Source: an uncultured Desulfovibrio sp.
Lineage (GTDB): Bacteria > Desulfobacterota > Desulfovibrionia > Desulfovibrionales > Desulfovibrionaceae
Direction: 5' to 3'
Length of the DNA: 8,393 bases
Assembly (NCBI GenBank): GCA_946490455.1
Contig: CAMLXE010000063.1
Location: forward strand, 1 to 8,393
In this document: positions 1 through 6,183 of the stretch, in pieces
How the letters are laid out: each line of letters opens with the position of its first letter
Position numbering within the stretch: the stretch's first letter is position 1
The notes under the pieces: model-generated
Database searches by the model: none
What the model was told of the DNA's origin: nothing
The model's input: the letters and a program-made list of their open reading frames with translations, nothing else
Position numbers and translations under genes: made by a program

Positions 1-915
1 GTGAGCCAGAGCAGCCTGGTAAACCAGGTTACGAGCGGCTTCAACGCGGGTAGCCATGTCGGCCAGCATCCACTGAATGCCCTGCTTCGTAGCAATGGGC
101 TTACCGAACTGTACACGTTCCTTGGCGTAGCTGATGGCAGCTTCGAGAGCGCCCTGAGCAATACCGAGAGCCTGAGCACCGATACCGATACGGCCACCGT
201 CGAGGGTCTGCATGGCAATCTTGAAGCCTTCGCCTTCCTTGCCGAGCAGATTTTCAGCAGGAACGATCATGTCCTTGAAGAACAGTTCGGTGGTGGAGGA
301 AGCGCAGATGCCCATCTTGTCTTCGGTCTGGCCTACCTGGAAGCCGGGGAAGCTCTTTTCCACGATGAAGGCGGAAATGCCCTTCAGGCCCTTGGAAGGA
401 TCGGTCATGCCGAAGATGATGAAGGTGTCGGCCACAGCACCGTTGGTGATGAACACCTTGGAGCCGTTGACAACATAGTGGTCGCCCTGGAGAACAGCAA
501 CGGTCTTCTGAGCGGAAGCGTCGGTACCAGCGCCGGGTTCGGTCAGGCCGAAAGCAGCGAGCTTTCTACCGGAAGCGAGGTCGGGGAGATACTTGGCCTT
601 CTGGGCTTCGGTACCGAACTGCTTGATGGGGGACATGCCGAGGGAAACGTGAGCGGAAAGGATAACGCCATGCGTAGCGCATACACGGCTCAATTCTTCA
701 ACGGCCAGGATGTAGGAGAGGTAGTCGCCGCCGGCGCCTTCGAGTTCTTCGGAGGTGTTCAGGCCAAACATGCCGAGTTCAGCCATCTTCGGAATGCTTT
801 CAGCGGGGAAACGATGGTTCTTGTCGATTTCGGCAGCGATGGGCTTCACTTCCTTTTCAGCGAACTCCCGTACCATATCCTTAATCATCTTTTGATCTTC
901 AGTAAGCTGGAACAT
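1..915 (-). CDS. Acyl-CoA dehydrogenase, butyryl-CoA-dehydrogenase-like (partial, C-terminus beyond window)
   Basis: This flavoenzyme family oxidises an acyl-CoA to the trans-2-enoyl-CoA and passes electrons to electron-transfer flavoprotein in the cytoplasm. Translation on the minus strand from ATG at 913-915 gives 305 residues and runs off the left edge. Bcd proteins are about 380 residues, so roughly 75 are missing, including the region expected to carry the catalytic glutamate. Visible family motifs are DGGRIGIGAQALGIAQGA near 239-256, the FAD/substrate signature AFGLTEPGAGTDA at 121-133, ITNG at 156-159, GISAFIVEK at 179-187, SSTTEL at 206-211 and ERVQFGKPI at 266-274. The match to clostridial Bcd as I remember it is strong throughout, so a short-chain substrate is likely but not proven. 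A strong Shine-Dalgarno, GGGAGG (925-930 on the minus strand), lies 9 bases before the ATG. Codon use is far more biased than in the neighbours (nearly all AAG, TTC, ATC, GAA), which suggests high expression. etfB/etfA would be expected nearby but are not in view. Confidence 0.93.
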   Translation of the reverse strand, partial: MFQLTEDQKMIKDMVREFAEKEVKPIAAEIDKNHRFPAESIPKMAELGMFGLNTSEELEGAGGDYLSYILAVEELSRVCATHGVILSAHVSLGMSPIKQFGTEAQKAKYLPDLASGRKLAAFGLTEPGAGTDASAQKTVAVLQGDHYVVNGSKVFITNGAVADTFIIFGMTDPSKGLKGISAFIVEKSFPGFQVGQTEDKMGICASSTTELFFKDMIVPAENLLGKEGEGFKIAMQTLDGGRIGIGAQALGIAQGALEAAISYAKERVQFGKPIATKQGIQWMLADMATRVEAARNLVYQAALAH

Positions 916-1342
916 AGAGCTTAACCTCCCGAACTAGTAAAAGTTATTTTTCTATCAATTAATCGTAATGCCACAACACTCCGGAGAGTGTTGTAGCCTT
1001 CAGCGAATATTTCTGCAAGCTTTTTTCGGGAAAAAAATCGGATTTTCATTTTTTTGTTGTCTATGCAGGAAATATTCCTGATAAAAAAAATAAATATCCA
1101 TGCCCTGATATGAACTATATTTGACACCAATTTCGGCCATAGTGAATAAAAAACTATATTATCGTATTTTGAGCGAACAATCAGTTTGAATTGGACATTG
1201 TGTGAAAAAAAATACAAAAGCGAGACTTGGATAATGGCTTTATCTGTAATAAAAGATGGTTACTGGCTATTGTTGCTACGCCTTCTTCACAGACGGCCGA
1301 AGAGTTCCTTCTGTCATAAAAATGATGATGTCGGGGATTATG
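916..1342. other. AT-rich divergent intergenic region between the acyl-CoA dehydrogenase gene and radA
   Basis: This spacer of about 430 bases must carry promoters for both flanking genes and is clearly richer in A and T than the genes. No tRNA or convincing protein gene was found. On the minus strand a weak sigma-70-like pair is TTGTTC (1175-1180) and TATAGT (1153-1158), 16 bases apart, which would give the dehydrogenase a leader of about 230 nt. On the plus strand TTGACA (1121-1126) is a perfect -35 hexamer, but its best -10 is AATAAA (1145-1150) at 18 bases, so it is weak. The two candidates overlap. The region also contains a hairpin at 973-994, a short palindrome CAGGAA-ATA-TTCCTG at 1066-1080, and long A or T runs around 1021-1055 and 1083-1090. 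I saw no Rex, FNR or CRP consensus. Confidence 0.5.
973..994 (-). promoter_or_regulatory. Leader hairpin with UNCG tetraloop upstream of the acyl-CoA dehydrogenase gene
   Basis: Two perfect 9-base arms, ACAACACTC and GAGTGTTGT, flank four bases. Read in the minus-strand transcript the loop is UCCG closed by a C-G pair, which fits the unusually stable cUNCGg tetraloop class. It lies about 57 to 79 bases before the dehydrogenase ATG, inside the probable 5' leader. No U-run follows, so it is unlikely to be a transcription terminator. It could stabilise the mRNA, act as a protein-binding RNA element, or be a DNA operator. The structure is seen; the role is inference. Confidence 0.5.
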
Positions 1343-2692
1343 ATGGTGAAGATCAGAGAAACATATATATGTTCGGAATGCGGTGCCCAGTCTTCTGTTT
1401 GGCGAGGTCAATGCCAATCCTGCAAGGCATGGAATTCTCTGGAGCTTTCCACCATTTCCGGAGGCGGCCGCAAGAGACCTGAAGCTGGTGGGACGGCAAG
1501 GGCCGTCCGGCTTGGCGATGTGGAAGACCGCGGGCATGAACCTTTTGGAACCGGACTTGAGGCTCTGGATCGTGTCCTCGGCAAAGGACTGATTCCGGGC
1601 AGTGCGTTGTTGGTAGGGGGAGAACCCGGTATCGGAAAATCGACACTGCTGTTGCAGCTCGCAGGTGCTGTAGCGGCTTCCGGAAGACTGGTTCTTTATG
1701 TGAGCGGTGAAGAATCATTGCCCCAGATCAAGGACAGAGGGGCACGTCTGGGAGTCCTTCACGATAATCTGCTGGCGCTTTCCACCTCACGGATCGAAGA
1801 CGTATTGCCGCTTCTCAGGCGGGATGATGCCCCTGATCTTCTCATTCTTGATTCTGTTCAGACGTTGACTTCCGAAAATGCCGAAGGCCTTCCGGGGAAT
1901 GTAGGGCAGGTTCGTGCAGTGGCTACAGATGTGGTGGAGGCCTGCAAGAGTGGTAGGACAACGGTAGTCCTGGTGGGACATGTTACCAAGGATGGAACGC
2001 TTGCCGGGCCTCGTCTGCTGGAACATATGGTGGACACGGTCATTTCTCTGGAGGGTGATCGACGTCAGATGTTCCGTCTGCTTCGTGTCCTGAAGAATCG
2101 TTTTGGTCCCAATCAGGAGCTGCTGGTTTTTCAGATGGTGAGACAGGGGCTGGAAGTTGTGGAAGATCCTTCCACCTATTTTCTTGGGGCACGGGATCCG
2201 GGATTGAGTGGTACTGCTGTTGTCATGGCCGTGGATGGTCAGCGTCCTCTGGCTGTGGAAGTTCAGGCTCTGGTTACGAGAAGCTATCTGTCCATACCGC
2301 GCCGGACGGGAATGGGATTTGATGTAAACAGACTGCATCTGCTGCTTGCCGTACTGGAAAAGCGTTTGCGTCTGAATTTCGGCCAGGTGGATATTTACGC
2401 CAAGATCGGTGGAGGGATGAAACTCCAGGAGTCGGGAATGGACCTTGCATTGGTAGCCGCCATGCTGTCGTCCTTTTATGATGTACCGTTACCCGAACGC
2501 GCCGTATTTTGGGGAGAAGTGGATCTGAATGGACAGATACGCCCGGTAGCTGCACATGATGTCAGACTCTCTCAGGCCAGCCGTCTTGGATATAATCCCA
2601 TTTTTCATCCGGGACCGGGGGGAGTGGATACCGTGGTGACCTTGCAGGACAGCCTTTTCCGCCGTGGCGGAGGAAGAGGGCGCTCCGCCTGA
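1343..2692 (+). CDS. radA: DNA repair protein RadA
   Basis: RadA is a RecA-like, hexameric DNA-dependent ATPase that helps process recombination intermediates by branch migration. With the ATG at 1343 it is 449 residues, the normal family length. It opens with a zinc finger (C10, C13, C24, C27: CSEC and CQSC). The RecA core follows, with Walker A GEPGIGKST near 93-101, Walker B LILD at 167-170 and the RadA-specific KNRFG motif at 251-255. The C-terminal Lon-protease-like domain runs from about 275 to 445 (GGGMKLQESGMDLALVAAML is typical). Several in-frame starts cluster here: ATG at 1322, 1325, 1328, 1340 and 1343, and GTG at 1346. I chose 1343 because MVKIRETYICSECG matches the usual RadA N-terminus and GGGG (1333-1336) is well placed as a ribosome site; 1340 is nearly as good. 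The open frame back to 1256 gives un-RadA-like sequence. clpS follows after 53 bases on the same strand, so co-transcription is possible. Confidence 0.96.
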   Translation: MVKIRETYICSECGAQSSVWRGQCQSCKAWNSLELSTISGGGRKRPEAGGTARAVRLGDVEDRGHEPFGTGLEALDRVLGKGLIPGSALLVGGEPGIGKSTLLLQLAGAVAASGRLVLYVSGEESLPQIKDRGARLGVLHDNLLALSTSRIEDVLPLLRRDDAPDLLILDSVQTLTSENAEGLPGNVGQVRAVATDVVEACKSGRTTVVLVGHVTKDGTLAGPRLLEHMVDTVISLEGDRRQMFRLLRVLKNRFGPNQELLVFQMVRQGLEVVEDPSTYFLGARDPGLSGTAVVMAVDGQRPLAVEVQALVTRSYLSIPRRTGMGFDVNRLHLLLAVLEKRLRLNFGQVDIYAKIGGGMKLQESGMDLALVAAMLSSFYDVPLPERAVFWGEVDLNGQIRPVAAHDVRLSQASRLGYNPIFHPGPGGVDTVVTLQDSLFRRGGGRGRSA

Positions 2693-2702
2693 TGTGTCTT
2701 GC

Positions 2703-2741
2703 CATTCTCTGATATGCACTTATTCTGTTATCGGGAGAATG
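2703..2741 (+). promoter_or_regulatory. Hairpin enclosing the clpS Shine-Dalgarno
   Basis: Between radA and clpS, bases 2703-2710 (CATTCTCT) pair with 2734-2741 (GGAGAATG, one G-U pair). After a bulged G at 2733, 2711-2714 (GATA) pair with 2729-2732 (TATC). The loop is 14 bases. The right arm contains the only good clpS ribosome site, GGGAG at 2733-2737, 8 bases before the ATG at 2746. If it forms in the mRNA it would hide that site and lower ClpS translation, and through the overlap perhaps ClpA as well. No U-run follows, so a terminator is unlikely. Pairing is seen; regulation is inference. Confidence 0.4.
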
Positions 2742-2745
2742 TACC

Positions 2746-3072
2746 ATGAACGAAATGCCTCTTCATTCCGAATCGGGTTGCCGTCCGGAAACTGTTACTG
2801 AAGAATATATTGCAGAACCAAGGTTGTTTCAGGTTCTGTTGCATAATGACGATTATACGACCATGGAATTTGTCGTGGATATTCTGATGCGGGTTTTCCA
2901 CAAAAGCGCGGATCAGGCCACGGCCATCATGCTGTCTGTCCATAAGAACGGGGTTGGTGTTGCCGGGGTGTATCCCTATGAAGTAGCCGAAACAAAAGTG
3001 GAGAGAGCACACCATCTTGCACGGGAGGCAGAATTTCCCCTCCGCTGCACGATTCAGGAGATAGATGTATGA
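2746..3072 (+). CDS. clpS: ATP-dependent Clp protease adaptor ClpS
   Basis: ClpS is the N-recognin of the bacterial N-degron pathway: it binds proteins with N-terminal Leu, Phe, Tyr or Trp and delivers them to ClpA. The protein has 108 residues, the usual size. The pocket motif LHNDDYTTMEF gives N34, D35, D36 and the gatekeeper M40, and H66 lies in SVHKNG. All fall at the same numbers as in E. coli ClpS, so the binding site appears intact. The conserved EVAETKVERAHHLAREAEFPL segment contacts the ClpA N-domain in characterised homologues. The N-terminal tail of about 25 residues is acidic and variable, as is normal. The start has GGGAG at 2733-2737 as its ribosome site. The stop overlaps the clpA start as ATGA (3069-3072), so translational coupling with clpA is likely. 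Confidence 0.97.
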   Translation: MNEMPLHSESGCRPETVTEEYIAEPRLFQVLLHNDDYTTMEFVVDILMRVFHKSADQATAIMLSVHKNGVGVAGVYPYEVAETKVERAHHLAREAEFPLRCTIQEIDV

Positions 3073-5303
3073 TTGGTAAAAGTTTGCAGCAGGCGCTGGG
3101 GCTGGCCGTCCATGAGGTCAAACAGCGCCGTCATGAATATCTGACTCTGGAGCATCTGCTTTTTGGCATTGCCTCGGAGGCCACTGGGCAAAGGATCATT
3201 GAAGCCTGCGGAGGAGATATCGGAGGCCTGCAACGGGCACTGGATCATTTTTTTACGGCCCATCTGGAATCTCTGGATGAGGTTTCGGACAATATCTACC
3301 AGACTCTGGCTGTGCAGCGGGTCATGGATAACGCCGTTTCTCATCTGCGTAGTGCCGGTAAGGCAGGAAGTGACCTTGAGGTCGGGGATGTACTTGCGGC
3401 TCTTCTGGAGGAAGAGGAATCCTATGCCGCCGATTGTCTGAAGCGGCAAGGTGTTACCCGGCTGGCTGTGCTTGAACAGCTGACACAGGAAGTGGAAGAT
3501 GATGCAGCAACACGGGAAGGCGGCGTTCGTCAGAATCCACTTGCGGCCTATACGCGTGATCTGACAAAGGCAGCTCGGGAAGGGCTGCTTGATCCTCTGG
3601 TAGGGCGTGAGGCCGAGCTGACGAGAAGCATTGAAATTCTTGCCCGGAGACGCAAGAACAATCCATTATATGTTGGAGAGCCCGGTACGGGCAAGACTGC
3701 CATTGCCGAAGGTTTGGCCCAGCGCATTGTCAGCGGGAATGTTCCGCCGGAATTCCGGGAGGCGCAGATCTTTTCACTGGATCTTGGTGCGGTGTTGGCC
3801 GGCGCCAAATATCGTGGTGATTTTGAAGGCAGGATCAAGGCCGTAGTGCGGGCGCTGGAAAAGGTACCCGGTGCCATTCTGTTCATTGATGAGATTCATA
3901 CCATTGTGGGCGCCGGAGCCACCAGCGGAGGTTCCATGGATGCTTCCAATCTGCTCAAGCCCATTCTTGCGGAAGGAAAGCTGCGTTGCATGGGATCGAC
4001 TACCCATGAGGAGTACCGCAATCATTTTGAAAAGGACCGGGCTCTGGTTCGTCGTTTTCAGCGTGTTGACGTACAGGAACCTTCACAGGAAGCGTGTGTG
4101 GAGATTCTGAAGGGATTGCAGTCGCGCTATGAGGAACACCATGGTGTCCGCTATACGGCGTCAGCCGTTCGGGCAGCTGTGGAACTTTCTGCCAGACATG
4201 TACAGGATCGCATGCTTCCGGATAAGGCTATTGATGTGCTGGATGAGGCAGGAGCCTCCGTGCGCTTGCGTGCTGGTTTTCGGCCAGGTGCTTCAGTGAC
4301 CAGACAGGATATGGAACGCATTGTGGCCCGTATGGCGGGAATACCAACCAGAACGGTTTCCGGAAGAGAACGAGATCGTCTGAAGCATCTGGGGGAGGAT
4401 CTGCGCAGAGGAATCTATGGACAGGATCAGGCCATAGAGAGTGTGACGCATGCGATTCTTCGCTCGCGTGCCGGTCTGGGACGCAGCGGACGACCGGCGG
4501 GTTCCTTTTTGTTCTATGGACCAACCGGGGTAGGGAAGACGGAACTGGCCAGACAGCTTGCAGAAAGGCTGGGGGTAGCCTTCCTCCGTTTTGATATGAG
4601 CGAATATATGGAAAAGCATGCGGTTTCCCGTCTGATTGGTTCTCCTCCAGGCTATGTGGGCTTTGAACAGGGAGGACTTTTGACAGAGGCCGTGCGCAAG
4701 ACGCCCTATGCCGTTCTTTTGCTGGATGAAATCGAGAAGGCGCATCCGGATATCTATAATGTGCTGCTGCAGGTCATGGACTACGCCACATTGACGGACA
4801 ATACGGGGCGTAAGGCCGATTTTCGGAATGTGATCCTGATCATGACATCCAATGCCGGAGCACGGGATATGGCCTCGGTACCCATGGGCTTTGTGAATGG
4901 AGCAAAGGGAAGTCAGGATGCTGCACAGAGAGGCCGGAAGGCTGTGGAGGCTGCTTTCAGTCCCGAATTTCGGAATCGACTTGATGCACTTGTGCCATTC
5001 AACGGTCTGACTCCTGACCTGATGGGGCGTATTGTGGACAAGAGTATCGCGGAACTGTGCCGTGGCCTTGCTGAAAAGAGAGTTGTGCTGACCCTTGATC
5101 CGGCTGCACGAGACTGGCTGGCGTCAAAGGGCTTTGATGCGACGCTGGGCGCTCGACCGTTACAGAGGCTGATTCGCGAAGCGCTGGAAGATCGACTTGC
5201 GGAAGAGGTTCTGTTCGGTCGATTGACCAAAGGCGGACGTGTTACCGTGTTGCCGCCTGTCGATGGTGAGGACAGGCTGGAACTGGCGATTGATCGCATG
5301 TGA
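3069..5303 (+). CDS. clpA: ATP-dependent Clp protease ATP-binding subunit ClpA
   Basis: ClpA is the double-ring AAA+ unfoldase that, with ClpP, degrades ClpS-delivered N-degron substrates and others in the cytoplasm. It has 744 residues (E. coli ClpA has 758). Domain order: Clp N-domain about 1-145 (EYLTLEHLLFG), D1 about 155-410 with Walker A GEPGTGKT at 203-210 and Walker B LFIDE at 271-275, then D2 about 440-744 with Walker A GPTGVGKT at 484-491 and Walker B LLLDE ending D553-E554. D1 also has FEKDRALVRRFQ, and D2 ends with FRNRLD and the sensor-2 motif GARPLQRLI. There is no ClpB-type coiled-coil insert between D1 and D2, which supports ClpA rather than ClpB or ClpC. The ClpP-docking tripeptide appears as M606-G607-F608 where IGF or IGL is usual. 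The start overlaps the clpS stop by four bases, indicating one operon. clpP is not in this window. Confidence 0.97.
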   Translation: MIGKSLQQALGLAVHEVKQRRHEYLTLEHLLFGIASEATGQRIIEACGGDIGGLQRALDHFFTAHLESLDEVSDNIYQTLAVQRVMDNAVSHLRSAGKAGSDLEVGDVLAALLEEEESYAADCLKRQGVTRLAVLEQLTQEVEDDAATREGGVRQNPLAAYTRDLTKAAREGLLDPLVGREAELTRSIEILARRRKNNPLYVGEPGTGKTAIAEGLAQRIVSGNVPPEFREAQIFSLDLGAVLAGAKYRGDFEGRIKAVVRALEKVPGAILFIDEIHTIVGAGATSGGSMDASNLLKPILAEGKLRCMGSTTHEEYRNHFEKDRALVRRFQRVDVQEPSQEACVEILKGLQSRYEEHHGVRYTASAVRAAVELSARHVQDRMLPDKAIDVLDEAGASVRLRAGFRPGASVTRQDMERIVARMAGIPTRTVSGRERDRLKHLGEDLRRGIYGQDQAIESVTHAILRSRAGLGRSGRPAGSFLFYGPTGVGKTELARQLAERLGVAFLRFDMSEYMEKHAVSRLIGSPPGYVGFEQGGLLTEAVRKTPYAVLLLDEIEKAHPDIYNVLLQVMDYATLTDNTGRKADFRNVILIMTSNAGARDMASVPMGFVNGAKGSQDAAQRGRKAVEAAFSPEFRNRLDALVPFNGLTPDLMGRIVDKSIAELCRGLAEKRVVLTLDPAARDWLASKGFDATLGARPLQRLIREALEDRLAEEVLFGRLTKGGRVTVLPPVDGEDRLELAIDRM

Positions 5304-5313
5304 TGGCAAAGAG

Positions 5314-5345
5314 ATTCCCGTCAGAGGTCTGCCTCTGGCGGGAAT
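5314..5345. terminator. Strong hairpin between convergent clpA and the TSUP permease gene, likely bidirectional terminator
   Basis: A 14-bp stem (5314-5327 with 5332-5345, one G-T wobble, no bulge) is closed by the tetraloop TCTG. It sits 10 bases after the clpA stop and 16 bases beyond the stop of the convergent gene. Neither side has a classical U-run: the plus side continues TGCCTGTTTCT and the minus side CTCTTTGCC. It may therefore work as a weak or factor-aided terminator, or as a 3' end stabilising structure for both mRNAs. Confidence 0.6.
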
Positions 5346-5361
5346 TGCCTGTTTCTGGGAA

Positions 5362-6108
5362 TCAGAAATATTTGATGACCAGAGTCACAAACAGAATGCT
5401 GATTGAAATGACAAGAAAGATTTTGACAATTTTTGCCCCTTTTCGCATGGCAAGCTGACTGCCGACAATGTTTCCCAAAATATCCGCAACCGCCATGGGC
5501 AGGGCGTACATGAACAGAACCTGTCCATTGAGCAGAAAGACGACCAGCGCGCCTACGTTGGAAGCCAGATTGATGACTTTGGTGAGTGCCGATGCCTTGA
5601 TGAGGGTCATACGCATGCACAGATGCAGGGCGATGATATAGAAGCTCCCTGCACCGGGGCCAAAGAAGCCGTCATAGAACCCGACACCAAAGCAGATCAG
5701 AGGAATGACACCATAGATTTCGTGGCTGGTGAACACGTCTCGTGCCGGCCGGGATTTCCATGGAATGAGTGTCACCAGTGCTGCAATGGGGAGCAGGATG
5801 ACAAGAATGCGTCCGGCCGTTGCGGCGTCAAGAGCCATGATGCACTGCCCGCCTGCGGCAGATCCGAGCAGCGCTCCCGGGACACCCAGAACGGCCAGTT
5901 TCCATGGGACAAGTCCCTTACGGGCAAAGTTGAGCATGGCGGCCGTGGTCCCCAGCGTCCCGGCAAACTTATTGACACCCATGGCCTGCTGAGGGGTAAT
6001 ACCGGTAAGAAGAACAGCGGGGAGCTTCAGGAGCCCTCCTCCTCCGGCGATACTGTCGACGACGCCGGCAGTAAACGCGACAAGACACAGAAAAAGAATG
6101 GTCAGCAT
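5362..6108 (-). CDS. TSUP-family (TauE/SafE, YfcA-like) membrane permease
   Basis: TSUP proteins are inner-membrane transporters. Characterised members export sulfite, sulfoacetate or related anions, or take up thiosulfate, but the substrate cannot be told from sequence here. The protein has 248 residues with about seven or eight hydrophobic segments. It shows the two repeats typical of the family: DSIAGGGGLLKLPA at 18-31 and GVGFYDGFFGPGAGSFY at 141-157. Both closely match E. coli YfcA as I remember it, as do KASALTKVINLASNVG (171-186) and the Lys-rich RKGAKIVK near the end. The start ATG is 6106-6108; a weak AGG-type ribosome site lies at 6115-6120. It runs against clpA and away from aat, lying inside what would otherwise be a clpS-clpA-aat cluster. 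A role in sulfur oxyanion export would suit a sulfite-producing anaerobe, but that is only inference. Confidence 0.9.
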   Translation of the reverse strand: MLTILFLCLVAFTAGVVDSIAGGGGLLKLPAVLLTGITPQQAMGVNKFAGTLGTTAAMLNFARKGLVPWKLAVLGVPGALLGSAAGGQCIMALDAATAGRILVILLPIAALVTLIPWKSRPARDVFTSHEIYGVIPLICFGVGFYDGFFGPGAGSFYIIALHLCMRMTLIKASALTKVINLASNVGALVVFLLNGQVLFMYALPMAVADILGNIVGSQLAMRKGAKIVKIFLVISISILFVTLVIKYF

Positions 6109-6149
6109 GGGAATCTGCCTGTTGTTTTTTGGCTGGGAGCAGAATTCCC
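6109..6149. promoter_or_regulatory. Inverted repeat in the divergent spacer between the TSUP gene and aat
   Basis: GGGAATCTGC (6109-6118) is repeated in reverse complement as GCAG-A-ATTCCC (6139-6149), giving ten pairs with one bulged A at 6143 and a 20-base loop that includes a T-run. One arm abuts the TSUP start codon and overlaps its weak ribosome site. The spacer is only 75 bases if aat starts at 6184, so the repeat covers most of it. It could be an operator shared by the two divergent genes or an mRNA hairpin that limits permease translation. No clear sigma-70 promoter could be assigned for either gene. Confidence 0.4.
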
Positions 6150-6183
6150 GATGTACTGGAAAAGCTGGAGAGTCGCAACAGGC

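Noticed and set aside
1..924. 307-codon plus-strand open frame starting with GTG at position 1
   Set aside because: It is antisense to a clear acyl-CoA dehydrogenase. The low-complexity, Gly/Glu/Leu-rich translation matches no family and is explained by strong codon bias on the other strand.
1121..1150. Perfect TTGACA -35 hexamer as a confident radA promoter
   Set aside because: The best -10 partner is only a 4 of 6 match at 18 bases, and the leader would be about 185 nt; kept only as a weak candidate within the intergenic entry.
1256..1342. 29-codon N-terminal extension of RadA from the upstream start
   Set aside because: The extension is not RadA-like, while a start at 1343 places the zinc finger at the normal distance with a suitable ribosome site.
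1353..2719. Several minus-strand frames of 60 to 183 codons across radA
   Set aside because: They are shadows of the RadA coding sequence, lack family motifs and have no ribosome sites of note.
5623..6183. Plus-strand frame continuous with aat, suggesting a 420-residue fusion protein
   Set aside because: This part lies antisense to the well-supported TSUP gene, shows no recognisable domain, and Aat is full length from 6184.
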